Shown here: in pieces, positions 36,671 to 49,100 of the stretch
Position numbering within the stretch: the stretch's first letter is position 1
Layout of the letters: every line of letters begins with the position of its first letter
NCBI GenBank assembly: GCA_019925105.1
Contig: JAHGAU010000021.1
Coordinates: forward strand, 558,001-622,000
Reading direction: 5' to 3'
DNA length: 64,000 nt
Origin: Niebla homalea
Taxonomy: Eukaryota > Ascomycota > Lecanoromycetes > Lecanorales > Ramalinaceae
The notes under the pieces: model-generated
The model's input: the letters and a program-made list of their open reading frames with translations, nothing else
Database searches by the model: none
Told to the model about the DNA's origin: nothing
Translations under genes and position numbers: made by a program

Positions 36671-39009
36671 GATTGATTGATTGATTGATTTATACTACGG
36701 ATCTAGCTAAGTTAATTCCGGCGTTCCCTAATACTCGGCCATTTAACCTTATTAATAACCGTAAAAAACCCGATATCTATAATATTAGGAATAAAAACCG
36801 GTATTTACCCAGCCTTTACTTACATTTTAAGGGTTAAAAGTATCTATAGTTATTTAGAGAATAAGAATTTATTTATACGTTTTTTCTAAGAAAATTTATA
36901 ATATTATAACCGAATTTACTTAAGGGTTACCCTTAAACTTATTATTTTTCCGTTATTTTACGGGTCTATTTAATATTAAAATTTCAGAATTCTAATTATA
37001 TTATTAAATATTTTTATTAATATATATATTATTATTACTTTATTTATACGATTCTATTAATTAATATAGTATCGTTTTTTACGCCGCCCCGGTATTTATA
37101 GCCCTTTTAACCCCCTATTAAGTATAGTTTTCCCGCCGTTACTTTTTACCCCCGGGTTAATGGCGAGGTTTCTTAATTAAGTTTTTAATTATTTTTTCTA
37201 TTTCCTTAATTAAATTAAATTATAGTAATAAGCCCGTAATTATTATAAATTTAATAACCGCTTTAATACCCTTTTTATTAATAAGTATTTAACGATAATC
37301 ATTAATCCTTACCTTTTTAATTAATCTTAGTTTAAGCTCTTTAAATAATAAATAAAAGATTAATATATATACGGCGTTTTACTTTTATTATTTATATTCG
37401 TAATTAGCGTTAATCCGGTTACCGGTATATATAATAAAAAAGAAGTAAGTTAAACCGTTTTTATTTATTTAAAGTTAAATTATTAATATATTATCGCTTT
37501 TCCTTATAATCTTATAATATTAAAGATATTTATTAATAACCTTATCGTTATTTAATACCGGGTATTATCGTCCTTAAGGGATTAATTCTCTATATTTACG
37601 TTAACGCTTTATTTATTTCTTTATAATTTATAAGGTAATCGTTATTAATTTCGTTTTTATAGTTTTTTTCTTTTCCGCCGCTTTTACTTTAAGTAAAAGT
37701 TCATATATTTTTACGTTAACTTTTTAAACGTAAACTAGGTCGACCTCTTTTTTAATTTATTTTAATTTAACTTCCGTAAAAAAGATAGGTACCGCCTTTT
37801 TACGTTTTTTTTATTTAAGGTTTTTTATAGTTTTAATAAATACGTTCGTTTCCTATTAACGTAATTAAATTCATACCTTTTTTAAGCCTCGTTTAAGTAA
37901 TTATTTAATTTAAGGTTAACTTTATTAATAATATAAAGATTTTAAATTTTAATATTAAGATAAGAATTACTTTATATATTTTATTTATTATTCTTAAATA
38001 TCGGTTTTAGATTTTCTATAATTACCGGACGGGCTTTTTTTTTATATTTAAACGTACCTTTAAGTACGTATTAAATAGCTATTACGTATATTATCATAAG
38101 TTTTATAACCGCTTAATAAATGGTTTTAGCTTTTTATAAAGTAGTTCTTTACGTTAATATTATAAAGTAAATAAGGCCTTTTTCCTGCAAAATTATCTTC
38201 TTTTAAACCTTTTTATATAATCCTTTTAATCCAGTTTCTTATCGATTTATAAGTTAAATACTTTAATATTAGCTTCCGGTTTTATTATTATATTATTTAA
38301 GTTTATTATAATTATTATATTATATAATTTTAAATTTTTTATTATATAAACGAGCTTATATTTATATAGGGTAAATTAAGCTTTATATATCTTTATTTAT
38401 TATAAATAGACTTTATAAGTTTATTTTAACTTTAAATAATTTATATAAATAAACGTATTATAAGTTAAAAGGTAAATATCGTTAATAAAGCTTCTTACTT
38501 AGATTTCCTATTTTAACTTTATTAAGTCTTTAATAAACGGGCCGTTAAAGAATAAGAATAAGATTAAGGAAATAAATAACCTTTGGGGAATCTTTATTAT
38601 TACGGACTTTATCGTACTTATCTTTTATCCCAGGTTAATTAACGTCGCTCGGTTATTTAAGAAACTTTTTATTTAATTTATAAGGAAAGGTAAGACTTTT
38701 TTTTTCTGTAAATTATATAATAATTTTTAATAATTTACCTTATTAAACGCCTTTATAACATTTAGGGAAAGAAGACTCGTAACGTACTTCTTCTTATAAC
38801 CTTATACCGTATATACGCTATCGATTAAGCCTTTAAGAGCCGCCTCCGTCGACCGTCCTCTTCTTGCCCCCATCTGTTGGTCAGGGAGCAGCCCATACCC
38901 TTCTGCGTAGTCACTTAGGATCTTCGCGACCACCGTCTCCCATCTGTTGGTCGGGGAGCAGCCCATACCCTTCTACGCAGTCACTTAGGATCTTCGCGAC
39001 CACCGTCTC
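36671..39009 (-). mobile_element. LINE E, 5'-truncated minus-strand copy
   Basis: A 2,339-bp copy flanked by a perfect 12-bp duplication TCCGGTTATTTT (36659-36670 and 39010-39021). The (TGAT)4 tail and 3' signature are on the left. The RT catalytic block near 38470-38500 reads FINDIYLLTY on the minus strand (ancestral FVDD). The 5' end at the right, about 38850-39009, is unmutated and encodes YGLLPDQQMGARRGRSTV, the RT block …LPxxQxGFRxGRST. That edge holds a 70-bp tandem duplication. Confidence 0.92.
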
Positions 39010-39010
39010 T
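38871..39010. repeat. Two 70-bp tandem units at the 5' edge of LINE E
   Basis: Units 38871-38940 and 38941-39010 both begin CATCTGTTGGTC and end in ACCACCGTCTC plus C or T. They differ at only four bases, all transitions. Other LINE copies (C near 24950, K near 2380) have the segment once. The plus-strand open frame over this stretch (38864-39046) is the complement of ORF2 and not a gene. Confidence 0.9.
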
Positions 39011-39699
39011 CCGGTTATTTTAAGTACGGGTAAATTCTTTATTTAATTTAAGGATAATATAATGAACTTAAACGGAACGCTTCTGAATATTACCTTAATT
39101 ACGTTAATAATTAAGGTAATTAGCTTAAAAATAATTCTTTTAATAAGTACAGTATTTAATATCCAAAGGGGGAATTGGCTTCGCGATAACGGGAATAGTT
39201 TATCAGAACCCGGACCCTTTAAAACCTTTTATTCTACCGGGGGGTTTAAAGGAAATAATACGGGTTCTTATAATCTCCTTAATTTCCTTAATAAGGGCCC
39301 TATTAAGCTCAAAGGTTTTTTATTAACGGTAATATTTTAAACGTTAAAAACGGTTTATTTTATTTAAATATACCCGGATTTCTTTTAGGTTGTTTAAATT
39401 ATAATTTCCTTAAAGAAGCTTTTTATAAAGCCGGGTAAAAAGTCGGATAATTAATTTACGGATTATAATTTTCAGGTTTTTCTTAAGATTTACGTACTTA
39501 AAGACCTTAATTAAGCGGGTAAAATCGAAATAAAATATTATAAATCTATCCTTATTAAATATTTTTAAGGCTTAAAAATTATTAATTTAATCTTCTTTTT
39601 AATTAACATTTTTAAAGATTTAATTTAAAAAGGTTTAAAATTCCGTAAGGGTTTAAAAACTTAATAAAATATTTTTATCGTACTCCGTCTTTAATTATT

Positions 39700-40551
39700 T
39701 AAAGACTTTTAAGCTTAATAATATTAAAATATAATTAACTTAAGCTTAAGCCGTCGGATATTAATTTTTATTAATACGGAATTTAATAATAATACGGCAT
39801 TTAAAGAAACGATATTAATTATAGTCCTCCCCTATAAAGGGTTCTAGGTCCTTAATTTTAATCGACTTAAGCTTCTTATAAGGGGTTAAGGAAGCCGTAA
39901 ATCGGTAAAGTAAAAAAGCTAAATTATTCCGGTAAAGGTTTTTAAACTCAATAATAAAATTAATATTCTAACCTTTTAATTTACGGTTATAATTTTTTAA
40001 CGCTTAAATACGGCTTAAATTCTTTAAAAATAAGGAACTTAAGTAATTTTATTATTATAAGCGGGTAATTTAATTAATTTTTATTTATAAATCTTTTTTA
40101 ATATTGTTTAATTCTATTTAAAAACTTATATTTTATTATTTACGTCCTTATAATATTATATATTAATGTCTCGTTCTTAACGTAAGAAATTTAATTACTT
40201 TAAAAATTCCTTAGATCTTTTAAATAATACGGATTAAGAGGTAAAATAAACGTAAGTCTTTATAAGGTATAAAGTACGTTCAATTAATTCCTTTAAGGTA
40301 ATACTCTTTAATTTATAATAACGTTAACGGGTAAAGTAGTCTTTATATCCCCCGTAATAGTTATCTAAAACCGGGTTCCCGGTAATTAAGTAATCTATCG
40401 GGTCCTTATTTTTCTTATTTGGCCGGGAAAGGACCTTATCCTTAATAAATTATATTAATTAATCGGGGTCCCCTTAAGAACCGCTTTATAAGTTATATTC
40501 AAAACTTATAAAGGCCTTTAACTAAAAGGGTTATTAAGGTTTATTATCCAT
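39700..40551 (-). pseudogene. Gypsy1 gag-like pseudogene
   Basis: From the ATG at 40551 (minus strand) one frame runs with TAA only at plausible glutamine positions: MDNKP, 'FIKDKVLSRPNKKNKDPIDYLI', 'NYYGGYKDYFTR', 'SITLKELIERTLYLIKTYVYF'. Position and lysine/acid composition suit a Gag N-terminus, but I recognise no diagnostic Gag motif, so the name rests on context. Its lower end is not defined. The 92-codon plus-strand frame at 39062-39340 lies in the same element and is not supported as a gene. Confidence 0.45.
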
Positions 40552-41264
40552 AGTTACGGTAAGTAAGGTATAAGTAAAAAGTAAGTTAAGGTAAAAGAAG
40601 GATAAAGGTAAGTAGAAGAAAAGGAAAGGAAGAAGGAAAAGGACGGGTTTATTAATTTTTCCGTTTAACGGTTTCCGTATTATAAAGGTAATATCGTAGG
40701 GTAGAATAATGAACTTTATATTATAATAAAGTTAACACTACTCCCTTATATTAAAGTAAAAGTATAAAATTAGATATCTTAATTAAAGGTTCTAGGGAGT
40801 AAAAAAATAAGTAATAGGTAAGGATTCTATAGGCTCCTATAAGCCTATTCTTAACTGGATTTATAATAGTTCTTTGAAGGTTTACTTTACTTATAACCTT
40901 TAAATCGCCTTATTAAAGCTTAACTTTTAAATCGATTCTTAATATAATTTAATAAAATTAGTATCTATTTATCCAAAGCTATTATAATTTCCCGTTTTAA
41001 TTATTGACGTTTTCCTATAGCTTATCCAAATACTAATCGCCGTACGTTTAACCGTAATTACCGCCTATTTAATACCGTTTTTAACTATTAACTTACCGTC
41101 CGCTGCTAATAAGTATTATTAATAAAAGCCTTTATTTTACCTTATTACCCCTTATAAGGGCGTAAATGGGTTAACTTTAATATAATATTAAAGTATAAGC
41201 CCCTTTAAGGTGGTTAAAAGGCAAAGGGTATATTACGTATAATTAAAGACATTAAAGTATAAAA

Positions 41265-41400
41265 GTATAAGAGTGAAAAGGCCGAAGGCCCTAATATACC
41301 TAGTCGGTAACACTCCTTGTGCCGGGCTAACCCCGGGCTTGGCCCGGGGTAGGCCCGGTAGGGCCTGCACCTCAGCTACCAACACCCCTGAACCCTGACA
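41265..41400 (-). repeat. Unmutated LTR outer edge of Gypsy1 (GC-rich island)
   Basis: About 135 bp rich in CCCGGG-type inverted repeats, with CA and TG intact, ending CCCTGACA. The minus strand reads TGTCAGGGTTCAGG… and later ACCGACTAGG. A similar order (TGTCAGGG, then ACCGACTAGG about 125 bp on) recurs on the plus strand at 51132-51267, so both look like starts of related LTRs. Confidence 0.5.
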
Positions 41401-41664
41401 AATTTAAGTAAAAGTTATCCTTGGAGTTAATTTATCATTAAAAGGGGGTAGTTAAAGGGGGTAATTTAATTAAAAAGACGTTAAGTTAAAAAAAAAAAAA
41501 AAGTGAAACTCACGAGAATCCAAGAAACTTACGAGTAAACCGGATACTTACGAGCGCTCAGAGTACTTAAAGGTTAAGCGAAGGGGGATATAAGTTCAAC
41601 CTGCTTAACCTACTCGCTTACACTCGGAGTGCTCATATGCTGGTTCACAAATTTGCAGATATAC
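41401..41664 (-). mobile_element. MITE fragment, cut on the left by the Gypsy1 LTR
   Basis: The minus strand of this segment matches the first ~240 bp of the 516-bp element at 44106: terminal CTGCAAATTTGTGAACCAGC, the GCGCTC/GAGTAC subterminal motifs, an A/T15 run and ACCCCCTTTAACTACCCCC. Its terminus faces LINE F at 41664. The other half is missing at the LTR boundary. Confidence 0.8.
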
Positions 41665-42277
41665 GGCTATAAATATATTATTATAAGATACTTAAACGGT
41701 ATAAAGTATATAGTATATATTAAGGGGTATAATACGTATAAATATGCGGGCTTAATAAGTAAGGTTTTATTAAAAACGTATATAAATATATAACGTATAG
41801 GAAAATAAAATACCCGGTATAAAACCCGGGATACCCAGTAAAAACTAAAGGAATTAAGCGTAAAAAAATTTAAATAATTATTAAGGTTTAATAATATAGT
41901 TAATATAAAGTTAAATTAATAAATTAACTAAAAACGGATTCAAAATAAAATTAAAATTATTTAAATAAAAACGGGTAGAAAATTATGTTAAACGGTATAA
42001 AGAAAAAAGAACTTATTATAACGTTAATCCCTAAATCCGGCCGCCTTAAAATAACGATAATAATTATAAGGAAACCGGGATAAATAATATTTAGCTTTAA
42101 TAAAAGGTTATAGCTTAAATAAAAGTTAATAAAATAACCTTAACGGAAATTAATATATAATATATTAATACTTTTAAAAGTAATATAATATAACGTATAT
42201 AAAAAAATAATTAAAATAATATTATTAATCTCTAAGTATAAGGAAGTAAAAAACGTTAATATTATAATAATATAGGA
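41665..42277 (+). mobile_element. LINE F part 1 (ORF1 C-terminal part)
   Basis: It matches LINE B from about 15620 onward. The 5' third of this LINE is absent: its place is taken by the MITE fragment and Gypsy1. It ends in the duplication flanking F2. Confidence 0.85.
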
Positions 42278-42491
42278 AAGGCGTACGAATGGATTACCAC
42301 ACTCTGGACGGCCATAGACGCTCATTATCCTTTAAGACGAGAGTAAAGGCTGGGTGAATACCGATTTTTGGTCTTAACGTTATAGATATTAGGTTTTCAC
42401 GATTATTAATAAGGCTTAATAGCCGACGGTTAAAAAACGCCGGAATTAGCTTAGCTAGATCCGTAGTATAATTCAATCAATCAATCAATCA
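42278..42491 (+). mobile_element. LINE fragment F2, 214-bp 3' end insertion
   Basis: Flanked by a perfect 14-bp duplication ATAATAATATAGGA (42264-42277 and 42492-42505). It contains only the last ~190 bp of the LINE plus the ATCA tail. Its 5' edge (GGCGTACGAATGG…, CTCTGGACGGCC) is unmutated and RIP traces are light throughout. It is a very short, dead-on-arrival copy. Confidence 0.92.
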
Positions 42492-44105
42492 ATAATAATA
42501 TAGGAGTTATTATATAGCTTATATATATGTTTCTTAATTGACTTAAATAAAGGGTTTTATTTATTATTTAAAAGAAATAAAACAACCGGGATATATTTTT
42601 TTATAAATAAGAAGTTAAATATAAATAATTAAAATATTACTTATTATAATAAAAATCTATATATATTCCGGATTACGTAAGAAAGGAATACGGAGGACGA
42701 CTTAAGTATTTATAATACGTATAACCTGTTATTAATTAATAAAGTAAAACATTTAATAATATTATTACTTAAAAATATTATATCTTTACTTAATAAATAT
42801 ATTATATTAAAAGACTTTAACCTTTATTATAATATATCGAATAAAATAAAATATATAATTAATTATATTAAGTTTAAGGAGTTATTAATGACCGTTATAA
42901 CGTTTAACCTTTCACTATTGATACTTTAAGGTATTATAACGTAAAAAAACTAAAGATTTAAGATAATAATTAACTTAATATTTAATACGGAAAGGATTAT
43001 TAACGTAATAATAACGTATAAGTTTTAAAAGGACTTAAAATATAATTTAAACTATATATTGATATAAATAACTTTCAATTAATCGGTTAATATAATACCA
43101 TTAATATTAATAAGGAAAGCGTAAAAAACGGTTAAAAAAGTTAAAATATATACAAAGGCAGAAAAAATGGTAATACAATTAATAAAGCTTCCCGGCTAAA
43201 TAACAAAAATTAAATTAACCTCTTTATAAAGTAAATGATAAAAGCGTTAAAAATAAAATAATTAACGTAATAATCTTAATAATAAAACCGTTTTAAAGAG
43301 TTAAAACCTATTAAAATAAAGAATATATAATAATAATTATAAAAATAAAAACATTAATTAAACAAGTTATTAAGTATATAAATGAAAAGATACTTATATA
43401 ATTAAAAAAAGCTTAAAAAAAAGGGAAAAATTATCAAGAAAATTAAATAAATATATATCCGGTTAATAGTTTATAACTTAACCGTTCCACTTTATAAAAT
43501 ATAAAAATTGATAAAGTATAATAGAAAATCAAATAAGAAACTTAAATTGATTTTTAAATTCCGTTTTTTAAGAAACTTAATAATATAATAATTAATACCT
43601 TTAACGGTAAAATTAAACCCCTTAAACAGGCTTTCTTTTTTTCCTTTATTAAAGGGCGATTTAATGAATATTAAAAAGTTATATATCTTAAATTAATAAA
43701 TATTAATAAGGAAATAACCTTAAAAATTATAATTAAAGTAATTAATAAAAAAAAAAAAAAAAAATCCTTAAATTAAACGGAATTCCGAATAAGTTCCTAT
43801 TAATAATAATATTATTATTTAAAAAGGTTTTTGTTTATTTATTTTAAGTTTATTTTAAAGTCAATTATTACTTTTATAAGTTTAAAAAGGTTAAAACAAT
43901 TGTCCTTAAGAAATTAATTAAGTTAAATTACTTAAAAATAAAAACTTATAAGCCAATTATACTCCTTTATACGTTAAGGAAAAACTTAAAAACGGTAGTC
44001 GTAAAGATCCTTAATAATTACGCGGAAGAATACGGGCTTTTCTTAAATTAATATAAATATGAAAAGGAAAAGGTTAATAAAAACAGCTTTTAAAGGTTTA
44101 ATTAA
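42492..44105 (+). mobile_element. LINE F part 2 (endonuclease and N-terminal RT)
   Basis: It continues LINE F after F2, with the APE block near 42790-42840 and the RT start near 43740-43800. A run of A18 near 43750 sits where other copies read AAGAAAAATAAAG. It is heavily RIPped. Confidence 0.85.
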
Positions 44106-44621
44106 CATCTGCAAATTTATGAACCAGCAGGTTAAGCAGGTTGAGCTTATATCCCCCCTTGTTTGGCCTTTAAGTACTCTGAGTACTCGCGAGTATCCGG
44201 CTTACTTATAAGTTTCCTGGATTCTTATGAGTTTTACTTTTTTTTTTAACTTAACGTTTTTTTAATTAAATTACCCCCTTTAACTACCCCCCCCTTAAGG
44301 ATAAATTATTAATTATTAGGGTAACTTTTAATTAAAAAACCTAAATCTATAATTAATTTTAAAAAACGTTGAATATTACGGCTTATAGGGGGGGTTGCGG
44401 CTATACCCGTTATTAAGAAAGCTTAATAAAAAAATTTATAAAAAATAAAAATTATTATTTTACCGTTTTAAACGTTTTTATTTTAAACTTTTTTTTACTC
44501 GTTTACGCTCGGAGCGCTCATAAATTTCCCTGGATACTCGTAAGTAACTTACGAGCGGTCTGAGTGAATAAATCCATTTTTTTAATTCACTCGCTCCGAG
44601 CAGGTCGCAGATTTGCTGATG
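44106..44621 (+). mobile_element. 516-bp MITE-like DNA element in LINE F
   Basis: It interrupts LINE F cleanly. The ends are imperfect inverted repeats: CATCTGCAAATTTATGAACC and, from the other side, CATCAGCAAATCTGCGACC. Subterminal palindromic words (GAGCGCTC, GAGTACTCGCGAGTA, CTCGTAAG) are repeated in both arms. The AT-rich middle contains no reading frame. The duplication is at most AA, so the superfamily is not assigned. A fragment occurs at 41401-41664 and an end at 51107-51131, so it is a family. Confidence 0.75.
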
Positions 44622-46128
44622 AACGGTATATATATAATATAAAGTTTTTAAAAAAAATTCGTTATAAGCCTTCTTTCTTTAAGTATTATAAGAGTTTTCG
44701 ATAAAATAAATTATTTAAGATTGTTATATAACTTATAGAAAAAAAGGATATTATTCTTCCTTATAAAATTAATTAAAAGCTTTTTAAGTAATAAAATAAC
44801 GTTAATTAACTTAAAGTAAACGATAAACTTAATAAAGCCCGTTATAACCGGGATCCCTTAAAGGTTATTTATTTATTTTATTTTATTTTTATTCTTTAAC
44901 GGCCTATTAATTAAAAAATTAATTAAATTAAAGTAAAAGGTTTAAATTAAGGGTTTTATTAATAATATTTATTTATTAACTTATAACACTTTTATTTATA
45001 TAAATTATTTAAAGTTAAAATAAGTTTATAAAGTTTATTTATAGTAAATAAAAACATTTAAAGTTTAATTTATACCGTATAAATATAAACTTATTTATAT
45101 AATTAAAAAATTAAAGCTATATAATATAATAATTATAAGAAATTTAAGTAAAGTTATAATAAAACCGGAAATCAATATTAAAGTCCTTTACTTTTAAGTT
45201 AATAAGAAGCTTAATTAAAAAAATTATATAAAAAAAGTTTAAAAGAAAATAATCTTTTAAGAAAAGGGCCTTATATTTTATGGCGTTAACGTAAAATATT
45301 ACCTTATAGAAAATTAAGACCGTTTATTAAGCGGTAATAAAGTTAATTATAATGTAAATAATTATTATTTAATATACTTTTAAAAATACCCCCGGATATA
45401 AGAAAAAAAACCATTTAATAACTATAGAAGGTTTGAAGCCGATATTTAAAAGTAATTAACAGTATATATAAAGTAACCTTTATTTTAATATTAGAATCTG
45501 AGGTCTTTATACCGTTAATTAAGCTATTTTTTAATTAAGTAATCACTTAAATAAAACTTAAAAAGAATATATATTTAATTACGATTATAAAAAACGGGCG
45601 GATCCGATTAACCCTTAAAAAGTCCTAGATAAAAAGAAATAAAAATAAGGTACTTACCCTTTTTACCAAAATAAAGCTAAAATAAATTAAGAAAAAGGTT
45701 AATTTAATTTATATTTAAAAAGTTAATATAGATTTATATAAATTTGCGCTTAATATAAAGAAGGTAGAAGTTAAAAGGATTATAAAAGTAAAAATAAAGG
45801 TAATTACTTTATAAATTATATCGCGATAAATTAAACGTTAATATAAGTATAAAGAATCCTTTTTTAAGGGTAATAATATTTAACTTTAAATAATAAAAAG
45901 ATTACTAATAAATACCTCCGTTACTACGGGATTATAAAGAAAAGTAATAATATATTAATAATTTAACTCCGGACGGGTAAAAACGGGCTAACTTATTTCC
46001 TTTTTATTGTGTACGTTAATTATAAATAGGGATAAAGGAAATAAAACGTAACTTATACATTTATTTTATATTTATTATCTATAAAACTTAAAATAGGATA
46101 AATTAAAAAAAATTAAAATAAGTAATTA
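44622..46128 (+). mobile_element. LINE F part 3 (RT and C-terminal ORF2)
   Basis: It resumes LINE F after the MITE and runs to the left duplication of LINE G. It aligns with B 17840-19350. Confidence 0.85.
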
Positions 46129-49100
46129 CGTGTGGCAAGGAGGGGCACCCAGCATGGGATTCCAGGTGCATAGTGAGAGCCAGGGAGACCAAACGTAAAG
46201 AGACCCGGATAACCGCGAAAATCCAACGGTATAATACGTATAAGATTAGTTTAACGGGTTAACCAAAGGTAGCCTTAAGACGCGAGCTTAATTAACTAAA
46301 TAATAAAGGGTAAATAACGGTAACGGATAAAGTAAAAAAGAGGAAGCTTTTCGCGATCCTGACCTTAAGGGCCGGCCATCCTACGTCTTTAATAATAGTT
46401 AAGAAGGTATTAAATTAAAAAACGTTCGGCTTTAATGGGAAGTTTATAACCTAAACGGGTATAAAAAAGGGAGCCTTTATAAAGGTTAATATATAATATA
46501 TTAATGCTTTTAAAAGTAATATAATATAACGTCCGTAACGAAGGAATTAAAGCAATAATACCGATATTTAAGTTTAAAAAAGTTAAAAACGTTAACGTTA
46601 TAATAATATAGGAATTACCGTATAGCTTATATATATATTTATTTATTAACCCGGGGGAAAGGTTTTATTTAACCTTTAAGGGGGTTAAAATAACTAGAAT
46701 ATACTTCTTTATAAATAAGCGGCTTAATATAAATAATTAAGATATTACTTATTATAATAAAAATCTTTATATATTCCGTATTACGAGGAAAAAGGACTCG
46801 AAAAACGACCTTAATATTTATAATATATATAATCCGTTACCGGTTAATAAAAAAAGACCTTTTATAATACCGTTACTTAAAGAGGTTTTAATTACCTTAA
46901 GTAAATATATATTACTTAAAAACTTTAATTTATATTATTATATATAGAATAAAAAAGGATATAAAATAAATTACGTTAAATCGGATAATTTATTAATAAT
47001 TACCGTTTAGGTTAATTTCTTATTATTAATATTATAAAAGATTATTATGTAAAAGAGTTATAAGTTTAAAATAACGATTAATTTAACCTTTAATATAAAA
47101 GGGATTACTAGCTCGGTTATAATATATAAACTATAAGAAAACTTAAAATATAACTTAAACTATATACTAATATAAATAACTTTAAATTAAACCGTTAATA
47201 CGACCTTATTATTACCGGTAAAGAAAGTATAAAAAATAATTAAAAAAGTAAAAATTTAAATAAAAGTAAAAAAGATAATAATATAATTTATAGACCTCTT
47301 TTAATTAAATAATAAAGACCGGATCGACCTTTTTATAAAGTGAATAATAAAGGTATTAAATGAAATAATCAATAAAATAATCCCAATAATAAAACCTTCT
47401 TAAAGAATTAAAACTTATTAAAATAAAAGATATATAACCGCGACCGTAAAAACGAAAAGATTAATTAAGTAAACTTTTAAGTATAGGAATTAAGAAACAT
47501 TTAATTAATTAAAGGTTATTTAAGAAAAAAAGAAAAAATTATTAAAAAAACTAAATAAATATACTTTCGGTTTACGGTATATAATTTAACGGTTTTACCT
47601 CGTAATATTTAAAAATTAATAAAGTATAATGAAGAATAAAGTAAAAAATTAAAATTTGTCCTTAAATTCCCGTTTTTAAGAGACCCAATAATATATTAAT
47701 TAATACCTTTAACGGTAAAATTAAAACCCTTAAAGGAGTATTTTTCCTTTTTCATTAAAAGTTAATTTAAATAATATTAACGGCGCTATATACCCTAACC
47801 CCGTATTAATAAATAAAATAATAATATAAGATATAATAATTAAAGCGATTAATAAATTAAAGAAAAATAAAGCCTTAAAATTAAATAAAATTCCTAATAG
47901 ATTCTTATTAATAATAACCTTATTATTTAAGAGGGTCTTTATTTACCTTTTTTAAGTATATTTTAATATCGGTTATTATCCGCGTAAGTTTAAGAAGGTA
48001 AAGACGATTATCCTTAAGAAGTTTATTAAACCGGATTATTTTAAGGTAAAGTCTTATAAACTTATTATACTCCTTTATAGGCTAAAAAAGGCCTTAAAAA
48101 TAGTAATAATAAAGATCCTTAATAATTATATAAAAAATTACGGACTTTTCCTTAATTAATAAATAAGAATAAAGAGAGGTTAATTAATAAAAATAGCCCT
48201 TGAAAAATTTATCGATAGCGTATATATAATATAAGGTTATAAGAAAAAATATATTATAAGTTTTCTTTCTCTTAATATTATAAATACTTTTAATAAAGTA
48301 AATTATTAAAGGTTATTATATAACTTAAGGAAAAAGGGGACATTACCCTTCTTAATTAAGTAAATAAAAAATTTCTTAAGCGATTAAGTTACGTCGATTA
48401 ACCTAGGATAAAAAATGAACTTAATAAAGTTTATTATAATAAAGATTCTTTAAAACTTACTTATTTTTCTTATATTATTTTTATTTTTTAATAATTTATT
48501 AATCGAAAAGCTTATTAAGTTAAAATAAAAAATTTAAATTAAAAACTTTATTAATAATATTTACCTTTTAATTTATAATACTTCTATACGTATAAATTAT
48601 TTAAAATTAAAATAAGCCTATAAAGTCTATCTTTAATAAGTAAGAACCTATAAGGCTTAATTTACGTTATATAAGTATAAGCTTATTTATATAATTAAGA
48701 GTTTAAAACTATATAATATAATAACTATAATAGATTTATATAATATTACGGTAAAGCCGGATATTAATACTAAAGTCCTTAACCTTTAAATAAATAAGAA
48801 GCTTAACTAAAAGGATTATATAAAAAGGGTTTAAAAAAGATAACTTTATAAGAAAAAAGCCTTATTTATTTTATTATATTAATATAAGGAATTATATTAT
48901 AAAAGGCCCGGATTATTTATTAGGCCGTAATAAAGTTAACTATAATATACGTTATAGTTATTTAATATATACTTAAAAGTACTCCGGGATATAAAAAAAG
49001 GCTTATTTAAATATTATAAAAAATCCAAAATTAATACTTAAGAATAATTAATAATATTTATAAAGTAACCCTTATCCCGGTATTAAAGTTTAAAGTCTTT

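Larger units (their letters stand above)
39010..41400 (-). mobile_element. Gypsy1 piece e: gag region, leader and 5' LTR outer edge
   Basis: The remaining right part of the minus-strand Gypsy1. From right to left it has a GC-rich unmutated edge (41265-41400), an AT-rich LTR/leader stretch, a gag start at 40551 and gag-like sequence down to the LINE E duplication. The right end CCCTGACA at 41400 is, on the minus strand, TGTCAGGG, a normal LTR start. The LTR length is unknown because no partner is visible. Where the LTR ends and the leader begins (perhaps near 41030, where TTTGGATAAGC could be a primer site) is a guess. Confidence 0.65.

Noticed and set aside
38864..39046. 60-codon frame at a GC-rich spot
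   Set aside because: It is antisense to the unmutated edge of LINE E ORF2; GC content reflects spared RIP, not a gene.
39062..39340. 92-codon plus-strand frame
   Set aside because: It lies within the minus-strand Gypsy1 gag region. There is no motif, and its composition follows the AT-rich repeat.
43745..43765. Poly(A) run as a LINE or mRNA tail
   Set aside because: It lies inside LINE F ORF2 where other copies read A-rich AAGAAAAATAAAG; it is not a terminus.
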